Assembly: GCF_001429545.1 (NCBI RefSeq)
Contig: NZ_LMSP01000015.1
Coordinates: 1-64,000 of the forward strand
Origin: Paenibacillus sp. Soil787
Lineage (GTDB): Bacteria; Bacillota; Bacilli; Paenibacillales; NBRC-103111
Length of the DNA stretch: 64,000 nt
Direction: 5' to 3'
Shown here in pieces: positions 1 to 7,350 of this stretch. The notes beneath the pieces were generated by a model. It searched no databases. It worked only from the letters and a program-made list of their open reading frames with translations, and had not been told where the DNA came from. Position numbers and translations under genes: made by a program. Numbering within the stretch: the first letter of the stretch is position 1; each line of letters starts with the position of its first letter.

Positions 1-108
1 CCTGCCATTATCCAGTATTGGATGGAATTCGTCTTTGAAAACATCTTTTCATTTTCATACATGGCGGTGACCGGTTCGGTCATGATGGTTTTGTGCGCTA
101 GCGTCTGA
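1..108 (+). CDS. Possible 3' end of a membrane protein (partial)
   Basis: Frame 1 is open from the window edge to a TGA at 106-108 and encodes about 35 residues, rich in aromatic and aliphatic residues (for example YWMEFVFENIFSFSYMAV), as in a transmembrane helix. The stop codon lies inside the first unit of the 51-bp repeat array, so the array begins at or within the gene end. The family cannot be recognised from this piece, and a chance open frame is possible. Confidence 0.3.
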   Translation, partial: PAIIQYWMEFVFENIFSFSYMAVTGSVMMVLCASV

Positions 109-270
109 TCGCGGCAGATCTGACGACCTTGAGCACAATTTTTGTGCGCTAGCGTCCGGTCACGGCAGATCTGACGACCTTGAGCACAATTTTTGTGCGC
201 TAGCGTCCGGTCACGGCAGATCCGACGACCTTGAGCACAATTTTTTTGCGCTAGCGTCTTTTGTGCGCTA
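82..270. repeat. Tandem 51-bp repeat array with palindromic junctions
   Basis: About three full 51-bp units start at 91, 142 and 193, followed by partial units at 244 and 261. Each unit runs from TTGTGCGCTAGCGTC to GACCTTGAGCACAA, so each junction makes the palindrome GCACAATTTTTGTGC (133-147 and 184-198; decayed at 235-249). Successive palindromes are 51 bp apart. There are no unique spacers, so this is not CRISPR. Confidence 0.9.
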
Positions 271-572
271 GTATTCCTTCTCTCCATGCTACCAAATTAA
301 CCAAAAAAATTAGAAAGGGAGTATCCTTATGCTCTACCTCGAAACTTATACTTTCTGGTAAAAAAACGGCTTCGTCGGCTTTTCGTGTTGATGAGCCTTT
401 AGGGGAAAAGCGGAGGTTCGGTAGCTGTAGGGGAACTTCAGGGTCTTATTCCATCGAAATGGGGCCCATTTCTACCTAAAATGGCGAAATAGCGTCCCAT
501 AGTTCCCTTCCCCTCCTCAAAGTGCTATTTTTCATGAAATAGAGCCCTCTCGTTCCCTTTTACAATAAAAAA
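271..572. other. Gene-free stretch
   Basis: No convincing gene is seen. The stretch holds one copy of a dispersed 46-bp repeat (312-357), a short GC hairpin near 368-385 (ACGGCTTCGTCGG followed by TTTT), and T/C-rich DNA running to the end of the convergent ROK gene. Confidence 0.5.
312..357. repeat. Dispersed 46-bp repeat, copy 1
   Basis: It begins AGAAAGGGA and ends GAAACTTATACTTTCTG. An ungapped second copy lies at 61979-62024 with the same ends and an identical last 17 bp. The ends are inverted (AGAAAG/CTTTCT), so the unit can fold. A weaker relative of the terminal part (AAAACTTATATTTTCTG) lies near 18577-18593. Confidence 0.6.
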
Positions 573-1739
573 TCAAGATTTATCGACGTAGTTATTCATC
601 ACTAACATAGCTGCGCCTACTACGATCGATTTGCTCTTCAATTCGGAAGTCAATATCTTAAACGTGTCGCGAAAAGGTTCCCATACAACCTGCCCGCACT
701 GTTCTTCGATTAAAGGCACAATCTCACTGTAATTTTCCACCAAATCACCACACAAAATGACGGTATCAGGATTGTACATACAGACGATATTGTTAATGGT
801 TATACCAATGTAAAGCGAAGTTCTGGAAATAATGTCTTGAGCCCAGTTCTCTTCGTTTTGCGCTGCTGCGAACAGCTGCTGGATATCGGCGGTCTCCTTG
901 ATTCGGTTGGCCTCATGCAGGATAGCCGACTCGTCAATATACGTTTGCAGACATCCTCTTTTGCCACATTCGCACATGTTGCCATTCGGATCCAGCGTCG
1001 TATGTCCTAACTCTCCTGCACTGTTTGAACCCCCACGAAAAATGTCACCGTCAATAATCAAAGAGGAGCCGACTCCGGTACCCAACTCAATCAATGCTGT
1101 CTTCCTCGATCCTTGCGCGGAGCCTAATAAATACTCCGCAAGGATTTTCACTTTCAAGTCATTGTCAATGACCGTATGAATATGCAGCTTGTCCTGGATA
1201 AACTTAGTGAAAGGGATATTTCGCCAACCCAATGTCGACGAATATTGGACGATTCCCCGTTCATGGTCGATCACACCGGGCACGCCTATACCGATGCCAA
1301 TGATTTTTGACTTGTCGAGATTTTTATGCGTAATTATCAAGTGAATTGTTTCGGAGATGATGGCGGCTGTAGCTTCAGGAGTTGTTTGCAAAGCGATATG
1401 CTCAACTCGCTCCTCATGGAGAAGTTCGCCGCTGAACTCCATGACTCCGAACTTAATCGCCTTTTTACCGATATCCACCCCAATGGTATAAACCGCTTGA
1501 GGATCGATATCTAACATAATCGCCTTACGCCCAACGCCTACCGAGGTTAACGCAGTCTCCCTCACCAATCCTTGTTCGCATAACTCAGCCACGATGCGTC
1601 CTACAGATGTAGGACTTAACTTGGTGATTTTGGTGATTTCCGCACGGGAGATGGGGCGACGCTTTTTAATGATTTCCAAAATCATCTGCTTATTGTGGAG
1701 TCTAATCACATCTTGATCATGTTTCTCAATTTTTTTCAT
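573..1739 (-). CDS. ROK-family transcriptional regulator
   Basis: A 388-residue protein of the NagC/XylR type. An N-terminal winged HTH (about residues 28-60, around RAEITKITKLSPTSVGRIV) precedes a ROK sugar-kinase-like domain with VDIG near residue 88, the GTGVG segment and the ROK zinc motif CECGKRGC. Members with an HTH are usually sugar-responsive repressors. It is the last gene of a minus-strand series behind a sugar-type ABC transporter, and a dyad matching sites upstream of the first gene lies just before its start. Repression of both itself and the transporter group is inferred; the sugar is unknown. Confidence 0.92.
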   Translation of the reverse strand: MKKIEKHDQDVIRLHNKQMILEIIKKRRPISRAEITKITKLSPTSVGRIVAELCEQGLVRETALTSVGVGRKAIMLDIDPQAVYTIGVDIGKKAIKFGVMEFSGELLHEERVEHIALQTTPEATAAIISETIHLIITHKNLDKSKIIGIGIGVPGVIDHERGIVQYSSTLGWRNIPFTKFIQDKLHIHTVIDNDLKVKILAEYLLGSAQGSRKTALIELGTGVGSSLIIDGDIFRGGSNSAGELGHTTLDPNGNMCECGKRGCLQTYIDESAILHEANRIKETADIQQLFAAAQNEENWAQDIISRTSLYIGITINNIVCMYNPDTVILCGDLVENYSEIVPLIEEQCGQVVWEPFRDTFKILTSELKSKSIVVGAAMLVMNNYVDKS

Positions 1740-1758
1740 TCATTTAGATTCCTCTTCT

Positions 1759-1782
1759 TTATTCCACCCATGTTAATAAATT
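1759..1782. promoter_or_regulatory. Putative ROK operator, autoregulatory site
   Basis: The pattern TTATTCCA-N4-TGTTAATAA forms an imperfect dyad 20 bp upstream of the ROK gene start. The same pattern occurs at 6996-7019 and, with one change, at 6891-6914, upstream of the asparaginase/transporter genes. Confidence 0.6.
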
Positions 1783-1828
1783 CATGTTATCAAGCTACTA
1801 CACCGCAGTCAACCATTAGCAACATGAT

Positions 1829-2512
1829 CTATCTCTTTATATTTTTTATTGCTTTTATTTTTTCCATATCGATCTCATTTAACGGATCATTATCCACTCG
1901 TACCCCTCTACCGAAATGAATCTCTTTAACGCCTGTCGATTGCAGGAAGGAGGGAATTGCACTTACCGTCAAGCCGCTTCCGGCCAAAATTTGCAGGTGC
2001 GAATGCTCCGCCTTTTTAACAAGCTGCCTAATTTCTTCTTGCGCATCAAGCACGTTTGGCTTTCCTCCGGATGTTAGCACCCGGTCAATTTGGCTATAAG
2101 ATAGAAGGTCCTCTAGAGCCTTCTCAAGATTGCTCGCTTCGTCAAAAGCACGATGAAAAGTCACGGACAACCCTTCCGCCTCATCTAACAATCTGCGCAG
2201 CGTCTCATGATCAATCCTACGGTCTGCGGTAAGCGTCCCAAGTACAATGCCATGAGCGCCAATCCGTTTCACTTCTTGTATATCTTTCATCATCGCACCC
2301 AGATCTCTCTGGTCGTAGCAAAAAGATTGGCTATGCGGGCGAATCATCACCTGAACAGGGATGTTCGTGCTGTGCACAACCTCGTCAATTAGACCGTAGC
2401 TTGGCGTTAAGCCACCCTCCAGAATTCCCGTTATGAGTTCGATACGATCCGCACCGCTCTGTTCAGCCAATAAAGCATCCCTCACGGTAGTTGCAATCAC
2501 TTCCAGCAGCAT
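1829..2512 (-). CDS. cutC: CutC family protein
   Basis: A 227-residue protein, normal length for the CutC TIM-barrel family. It opens with the hallmark MLLEVIATTVRDALLAEQSG and GADRIELI, and carries the family segments VMIRPH, FHRAFDE and LTSGG. The start follows AGGAGGAGAATT. The family was named for copper homeostasis in E. coli, but that role is disputed. Here it lies between a sugar ABC transporter and a ROK regulator, suggesting a role linked to carbohydrate metabolism rather than copper. This is inference from context. Confidence 0.9.
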   Translation of the reverse strand: MLLEVIATTVRDALLAEQSGADRIELITGILEGGLTPSYGLIDEVVHSTNIPVQVMIRPHSQSFCYDQRDLGAMMKDIQEVKRIGAHGIVLGTLTADRRIDHETLRRLLDEAEGLSVTFHRAFDEASNLEKALEDLLSYSQIDRVLTSGGKPNVLDAQEEIRQLVKKAEHSHLQILAGSGLTVSAIPSFLQSTGVKEIHFGRGVRVDNDPLNEIDMEKIKAIKNIKR

Positions 2513-2580
2513 AATTCTCCTCCTAATATAGGGATCTTTGAGCGTAGCTCAAAGTCTCTCCGCTTCACCAATTGAAGTCG

Positions 2581-3420
2581 TTATCCTTTGACTGCACCTT
2601 CCGTAAGACCTGATACAATGTATTTTTGGGCAAAAGCGAACATAATCACAACCGGAATCAAGGATAAAATACCCGCTGCACTCATTTGACCCCAGTTAAT
2701 ATCAAATTTTTGCACAAAACTGCTTAATCCTACTGGGACGGTTTTGGTGCTTTCGCTATTCGTAAACATAACCCCGAAAAACAAATCATTCCACGCGCCT
2801 GTAAATGCGAATACAAGGGTAGCAACAATTCCCGGCCGCATAATCGGCAGAATAATTTTGATCATCGTTTGAAACTTGTTACATCCGTCAATAAGAGCCG
2901 CTTCCTCAAGGGATACGGGAATTCTCTGAAAGAAACTGGACATCGTCAGTAAACAAAAAGGAATGTTCATGGCCGTATAAGTAATAATCAACGAAGGCAG
3001 TTTATTTAACAAGTGCAATTGGCTGAATGTTATGAAGAGCGGAACTAGAATGACCATCACAGGAATCATTTGAGTAGCTAAAAAGGATATGATAAATAGC
3101 TTCTTGCCTCGAAATGAATACCTGGCCATACTATAGCCACCTAGAATGGATACTATCAACACCAGGATTGAACTGCTCATACTTACAATAAAACTGTTCA
3201 TAAAATAATGCGGAAAGCTAGAATTCTGGAAAGTGTCTATATAGCTAGAAAAGGTTAAATTTTGGGGCCAAAGCGTTAGCTTCCCGCTATAAATTTCTTG
3301 TCTATCCTTTAGCGAAGTGACTAACATCCAATAAAAAGGAAACAAAGCACCGATTAAGAACAAGGTTAGCGCAATGACTCGAGAAACGGTCGGTGTTGCA
3401 TGCCGAACATAGGAGGCCAT
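2581..3420 (-). CDS. Carbohydrate ABC transporter permease, MalG type
   Basis: A 279-residue inner-membrane permease with about six transmembrane helices. The conserved cytoplasmic EAA loop is seen as EEAALIDGCNKFQTMIKIILP, and the C-terminus has the family ending GLTEGAVKG. It pairs with the MalF-type permease encoded immediately upstream; that gene's stop and this start overlap as TAATG. No ATPase gene is in the operon, as is usual for Firmicute CUT1 transporters that borrow a shared MsmX-type ATPase. Confidence 0.93.
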   Translation of the reverse strand: MASYVRHATPTVSRVIALTLFLIGALFPFYWMLVTSLKDRQEIYSGKLTLWPQNLTFSSYIDTFQNSSFPHYFMNSFIVSMSSSILVLIVSILGGYSMARYSFRGKKLFIISFLATQMIPVMVILVPLFITFSQLHLLNKLPSLIITYTAMNIPFCLLTMSSFFQRIPVSLEEAALIDGCNKFQTMIKIILPIMRPGIVATLVFAFTGAWNDLFFGVMFTNSESTKTVPVGLSSFVQKFDINWGQMSAAGILSLIPVVIMFAFAQKYIVSGLTEGAVKG

Positions 3421-4313
3421 TAGAAATCACCTGCATCATCATATTTAGTCGTTTTCAAGAAAATTAACGTATAAAGAATAAGAATCGCCAGCATCATAAT
3501 TCCCAAAGCGGAGGCTTGCCCATAGTCGGTCGTATAAAAGATTTTATTAAATATATAGGAAGGCAAGTTATGAGAAGTATTAGCTGGACCCCCGTTGGTC
3601 ATGATGTAGATCAAATCGGCTGAATTGAATACCCAAATCACTCGAAGCAGCAAGGTAATAATAATCGTCGGTTTGATATAAGGAATCGTTACCCGAAACA
3701 GTTTGGTCATTCGGCCTGCCCCATCCATATCAGCAGATTCATAGATGTCTTTAGGTACATTTTGTAGAGCAGCAAGAATCATAATCCCGAAAAAAGGCAC
3801 TCCATACCATACCATCGCTGCGATGACTGGGAAAATAGAGACATGTGGAATAGCCAAAAAGGGGATGCCTTTTTCCAGAATTCCGAGTTTCACCAATAAG
3901 TAATTAATAAGCCCGTTCTGTTCATTAAACAACCATTTAAAAATCATCCCGATTAAAAAAGCAGACACAGCCCAAGGCAGGAAAACAATAGATTGATAGA
4001 TGTTTTTCCCTTTAAACTGTTTATTTAGGGCTAATGCCAAAATAAAACCAAGAACGAATTGCAAACCGACCGTTAAGATGACCCAAAGTACAGAATTAAC
4101 TAATATTTGAGGGAGATTCTTATCTGCCAGCAAAGATTTAAAGTTTTCGAAACCTGAAAAATGGATATCCCCCGGTTCAAATAAGACATAATGCATAAAA
4201 GCAAGCTTAAGTCCCGAAAGTAATGGATAAGCAAAAAAAGCTAGAATAATTAGAACAGCAGGAGCGATTAATAAATAGGGCTCGAATGATTTCCATCGAA
4301 TTGCTTTCAGCAT
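3420..4313 (-). CDS. Sugar ABC transporter permease, MalF type
   Basis: A 297-residue permease with about six transmembrane helices and an EAA loop (YESADMDGAGRMTKLFRVTIP). An upstream in-frame ATG at 4364 exists, but the ATG at 4313 is preferred: GGGGAGAG lies about 7 nt upstream, and the protein then starts directly before the first hydrophobic helix. It overlaps the downstream MalG-type gene by one base. It forms the membrane channel with that protein for the sugar delivered by the lipoprotein encoded at 4393-5742. Confidence 0.92.
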   Translation of the reverse strand: MLKAIRWKSFEPYLLIAPAVLIILAFFAYPLLSGLKLAFMHYVLFEPGDIHFSGFENFKSLLADKNLPQILVNSVLWVILTVGLQFVLGFILALALNKQFKGKNIYQSIVFLPWAVSAFLIGMIFKWLFNEQNGLINYLLVKLGILEKGIPFLAIPHVSIFPVIAAMVWYGVPFFGIMILAALQNVPKDIYESADMDGAGRMTKLFRVTIPYIKPTIIITLLLRVIWVFNSADLIYIMTNGGPANTSHNLPSYIFNKIFYTTDYGQASALGIMMLAILILYTLIFLKTTKYDDAGDF

Positions 4314-4346
4314 GCTTTCTCTCCCCGCCTTTTCAATACTTAGAAT

Positions 4347-4382
4347 AGATAACCGGGGATTCATCCGTGTCCCCGGTTATCT
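4347..4382 (-). terminator. Intercistronic hairpin between binding protein and permeases
   Basis: A 13-bp perfect stem (AGATAACCGGGGA/TCCCCGGTTATCT) has no good T-run on the minus strand. It sits between the solute-binding protein and permease genes, where such hairpins usually stabilise or partly terminate the message so that more binding protein than permease is made. Confidence 0.7.
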
Positions 4383-4392
4383 GCTTTCTTTT

Positions 4393-5742
4393 TTATGGAT
4401 TTTCCTTCAAATAAGCTTGTTGTTCCTTTGTCAGAAAATCTGCAAGATGTTTAACAGTATCTTCGAGCGATTGCGCTTTTGTCAAATATTTTTGCGTTTC
4501 TTCCACAGCGAACGTTCCCGTGAATTGACCAAGCTTCGCTAAATGGCTCGGAGGGCCGGCAAACACAATGTTGGAATCCGCCATGGAACCCGCATACCCA
4601 GCAATAGGACCTTTGCTGAAGAACGGATCTTTCAGGTTTTCTTTGTAAATAGGAATCGTTGAATTTTTGATACTGTACGCCAAGTTGTTCTCAGGAGAGC
4701 TTAAGAATTCGATTAGCTTCCAAGAAGCGTCTTTATTTTGTGATTTGGAAGACATGGCATAAGCGGCCGTGTAACCCCAGAAAATATAGCGTTTTCCGTC
4801 ATCGGCTTTTGGCATTGGAACGACGTTCCACGTGCCTTCTTTCATATTTTTCTGAGCGGTAATAATCACTTCAGGCGTTTGATTTAAAATAGCCGTTTGT
4901 CCGTTTAAGAACCCTTGAACCATTTCGTTGAAGCCCCAGTTCACAGATTCTTTAGGAGCATTCCCGTTTAAGTAAATATCATAGAATTTCTTAAAGGCCG
5001 CAGCGCCTTCAGGTTTATACAAAATCGATTTGCCATCCTTATCAAACCAACTGTCGGAGTGAACCGCCGCCATCACATATTCCATTGCGCGAATAACGCC
5101 ATTGGCTCCTCCCCTAAAGGAAATACCGTATCTGTTTTTCGCTGAGTCTGTGAATTTTTGCGCTAGATTAAAGTAATCATCCCATGTCGCGATTGTTTCG
5201 GGCATATTCAGTTCTTTAAACCAATCGCTTCTGATAAATAAGCCCTGCAGCAAGAATCCATCTGGAATCGCATAGACTTTACCTTTGAATTTGTTTCTCG
5301 CTTGCTTGGTTGCTTCCGTTAGATTATTTAATTGATCCCATTTGTTATAATAGGGCTGCAGGTTCTCGATATAACCAGCTGAAGCCATGGCTACTAAGGA
5401 AGTATCATCAATACTCAATACGTCAGGAAGAATGCCAGCTGCCCCCATGGTCATCCATTTCTTATTCGCATCATCCCAAGGAACAGACGTATATTCAACT
5501 TCGATATTCGGGTTTTTCTCTTGAAATTGCTTCAAAAGCCCCTGCATAAGCGCTGTTCTTTCCGGGCTTGGAAGCGGATCGAGATACGAGATTTTCGCTT
5601 TCTTGCCTGTGGCTTCTTTGGCTCCAGCGGCTGCTGTGGCTTTTGCTGCTTCATTCTGCCCGCCATTCGTAGAGCAGCCTGCTAAGGAAAAAGTAAGCAC
5701 AAGACTGGTACATAAGGCTAGAATTGTAGCTTTTTTCTTCAT
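4393..5742 (-). CDS. Extracellular sugar-binding lipoprotein of an ABC transporter
   Basis: A 449-residue solute-binding protein (SBP_bac_1 type). The lipoprotein signal peptide ends in a lipobox, SLAGC, with Cys near residue 23, so it is tethered to the outer face of the membrane. The body has the usual segments of the family (NPNIEVEYTSVPWDD; WGYTAAYAMSSKSQNKDASW; TREQQAYL-like C-terminus). It captures the substrate for the two permeases encoded downstream. The sugar cannot be named. RBS AGGAGGGG precedes the start. Confidence 0.93.
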   Translation of the reverse strand: MKKKATILALCTSLVLTFSLAGCSTNGGQNEAAKATAAAGAKEATGKKAKISYLDPLPSPERTALMQGLLKQFQEKNPNIEVEYTSVPWDDANKKWMTMGAAGILPDVLSIDDTSLVAMASAGYIENLQPYYNKWDQLNNLTEATKQARNKFKGKVYAIPDGFLLQGLFIRSDWFKELNMPETIATWDDYFNLAQKFTDSAKNRYGISFRGGANGVIRAMEYVMAAVHSDSWFDKDGKSILYKPEGAAAFKKFYDIYLNGNAPKESVNWGFNEMVQGFLNGQTAILNQTPEVIITAQKNMKEGTWNVVPMPKADDGKRYIFWGYTAAYAMSSKSQNKDASWKLIEFLSSPENNLAYSIKNSTIPIYKENLKDPFFSKGPIAGYAGSMADSNIVFAGPPSHLAKLGQFTGTFAVEETQKYLTKAQSLEDTVKHLADFLTKEQQAYLKENP

Positions 5743-5830
5743 TTTATAACCCCTCCTATAAGTTGATCTATGTTATAAATCTTGCTGAAGATAGCTTCTT
5801 CAACAACATTTAGTAACTAAGCCTGGGTTT

Positions 5831-6835
5831 CTACACAGTTTCTAAAGTAAACACCGCTTTGTTCATTCCGATAATCTTGCGATTATCGTTCGTAATGTCA
5901 GTTGGCGTGAGTTGATACATACGGTCAATCGTCTCTTGGTTGCTATAACCAATCTGCTCAAGAATGGATGCCGTAATGATAGGCCACTCCTCCTCAGAAC
6001 CATCCATCACTTTAAGCGCGAAACCTAGCTTTTCTTTTTTCAATCCAAAGCAGTACACGCCTTTCGCTCCGCCCTTAGCGACTATATTGGAATCCATAAG
6101 TAAACTGGAGCAGATGCGATCTGAACCGGCAATCATCTCATAGTGCTTATTCATAAGAGCAGTTATTCGGATGACGGCGGCTCGAAACTCAAGATCTTCA
6201 ATCACCTCTGGGCAGGCCAGTTTCATGAAAGCAGTCGCCAAATGCTTAAGAGGAATAGCGAACACCGGAAATCCGCAACCATCTGTACCTAGGTGGATGT
6301 GCTCTCTAGGACATTCAGATAAGTAAGCGAGCGTATCTACGATCTCGATTTGAGCAGGATGATCAGGTTCAAAGTAGCCTTCGGTTGGATATCCCATTGT
6401 TTTGCACAATGCAAGAATGCCAAGATGCTTTCCTGAACAATTATGATAAATTGAACGTTTAGGCTTCTGCGCTCTAAGCATCGCTTCTGAAGCAGGAACA
6501 CTTAAAGGGTAAGTAGGGTGACAGACAAGCGCTTCCTCGCCCACCCCAATTTTGGTAAGCATGGATTCCAACGCTTCAACATGGAAGGTCTCCGCACGAT
6601 GGGACCCGATCATAATCGCCGTTTCTTTATCAGAAAGCCCGAACTTTCTATCCGCGCCATGCCGAATAACGGGAATAGCTTGAAATGGTTTACCGGATGA
6701 CCTTAAATAGGTTAATGACTCTACATCCCCTACTGCGTACTTAACAGCACCCAAGATGGAGACTCCGCAAATATGCCCGCTATGCACGCATTCCAGAGTA
6801 CCTCCACGATACTCTTCAACTAATGTTTTCTCCAT
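5831..6835 (-). CDS. Asparaginase, Asparaginase_II family
   Basis: A 334-residue protein of the Pfam Asparaginase_II type, unrelated in fold to AnsA/AnsB. Family segments are visible: RSSGKPFQAIPVI near the N-terminus, YHNCSGKHLGIL, LGTDGCGFPVFAIPL and AGSDRICSSLL. It is predicted to hydrolyse L-asparagine to aspartate and ammonia in the cytoplasm. It is the promoter-proximal gene of the minus-strand series that continues, after 88 bp, into the ABC transporter; the upstream dyad sites suggest control by the ROK regulator. The link between an asparaginase and a sugar-type importer is unexplained, and its substrate may not be asparagine. Confidence 0.85.
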   Translation of the reverse strand: MEKTLVEEYRGGTLECVHSGHICGVSILGAVKYAVGDVESLTYLRSSGKPFQAIPVIRHGADRKFGLSDKETAIMIGSHRAETFHVEALESMLTKIGVGEEALVCHPTYPLSVPASEAMLRAQKPKRSIYHNCSGKHLGILALCKTMGYPTEGYFEPDHPAQIEIVDTLAYLSECPREHIHLGTDGCGFPVFAIPLKHLATAFMKLACPEVIEDLEFRAAVIRITALMNKHYEMIAGSDRICSSLLMDSNIVAKGGAKGVYCFGLKKEKLGFALKVMDGSEEEWPIITASILEQIGYSNQETIDRMYQLTPTDITNDNRKIIGMNKAVFTLETV

Positions 6836-6890
6836 TTGTCTTCCCCTCTTTTGCGTTAAAGTTCATGGTCTAATGTTGTTGTGAGACTAG

Positions 6891-6914
6891 TTATTCCATA
6901 GGTGTTATTAATTG
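6891..6914. promoter_or_regulatory. Putative ROK operator, site 1 upstream of the asparaginase gene
   Basis: TTATTCCA-N4-TGTTATTAA lies about 56 bp upstream of the asparaginase start. It matches the sites at 6996-7019 and 1759-1782 except for one base in the right arm and the N4 spacer. Confidence 0.55.
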
Positions 6915-6937
6915 TCGAAATAAAACGATAAAATGAG

Positions 6938-6956
6938 AATATTAACAGTGGAAATA
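6938..6956. promoter_or_regulatory. Weaker inverted ROK-like site
   Basis: On the minus strand this reads TATTTCCA-N1-TGTTAATAT, the same half-sites with a spacer three bases shorter. It lies between the two better sites and may be an auxiliary or decayed operator. Confidence 0.35.
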
Positions 6957-6995
6957 GACCGATATCACGATATTCACTCTTCATTTTCCTTTTAT

Positions 6996-7019
6996 TTATT
7001 CCAGTGGTGTTAATAATTG
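6996..7019. promoter_or_regulatory. Putative ROK operator, site 2 upstream of the asparaginase gene
   Basis: TTATTCCA-N4-TGTTAATAA is a full match to the site before the ROK gene itself. With 6891-6914 it could support looping between two operators about 105 bp apart. The rest of 6836-7106 is AT-rich, with no gene seen. Confidence 0.58.
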
Positions 7020-7106
7020 AATAGTAACAACTCACCTATCTGTTGTCAAACATTTTTATTGACTCTAAATCCTCAAACGGATAGGCTCTTTCTGCTTATT
7101 TGCAGC

Positions 7107-7147
7107 AAAAGCCTTCCATCAAGCTAAAACTTGAGGGAAGGCCTTTT
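7107..7147 (-). terminator. Terminator after the glycosidase operon
   Basis: The stem AAAAGGCCTTCC/GGAAGGCTTTT, with one bulge, is followed on the minus strand by only a short T-run. It is placed to end the exopolysaccharide-type operon. Confidence 0.6.
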
Positions 7148-7149
7148 CA

Positions 7150-7314
7150 TTAATTAGTTGGCGAGAACGGTTTTGACGCCCAACGAATCTCCCATTCAGA
7201 ACCAAAGGATGGCAAAAACATCCCTTTGACCTGTTGATTTTTTAAATAGATACGGCTTCTAAAATACAAAGGTGCAGCTGAAGCATGATCTTGAATGCCA
7301 ATTGCTCCAACCAT
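7150..7314 (-). CDS. Small unrecognised protein or gene remnant
   Basis: A 54-codon frame begins with ATG directly behind a G-rich purine stretch and ends just before the terminator. The residues (MVGAIGIQDHASAAPLYF near the start, ending WASKPFSPTN) look like real protein, perhaps the C-terminal strand region of a beta-sandwich hydrolase rather than a free small protein. It lies 36 bp beyond the glycosidase stop. No family is recognised; it may be a relic. Confidence 0.3.
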   Translation of the reverse strand: MVGAIGIQDHASAAPLYFRSRIYLKNQQVKGMFLPSFGSEWEIRWASKPFSPTN

Positions 7315-7350
7315 TCCCCCTCCCTGCTCATTCAGATGCTTGATCCGAAA

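Noticed and set aside
82-270. Possible CRISPR array at the left end
   Set aside because: The 51-bp period is entirely conserved sequence, with no unique spacer between units.
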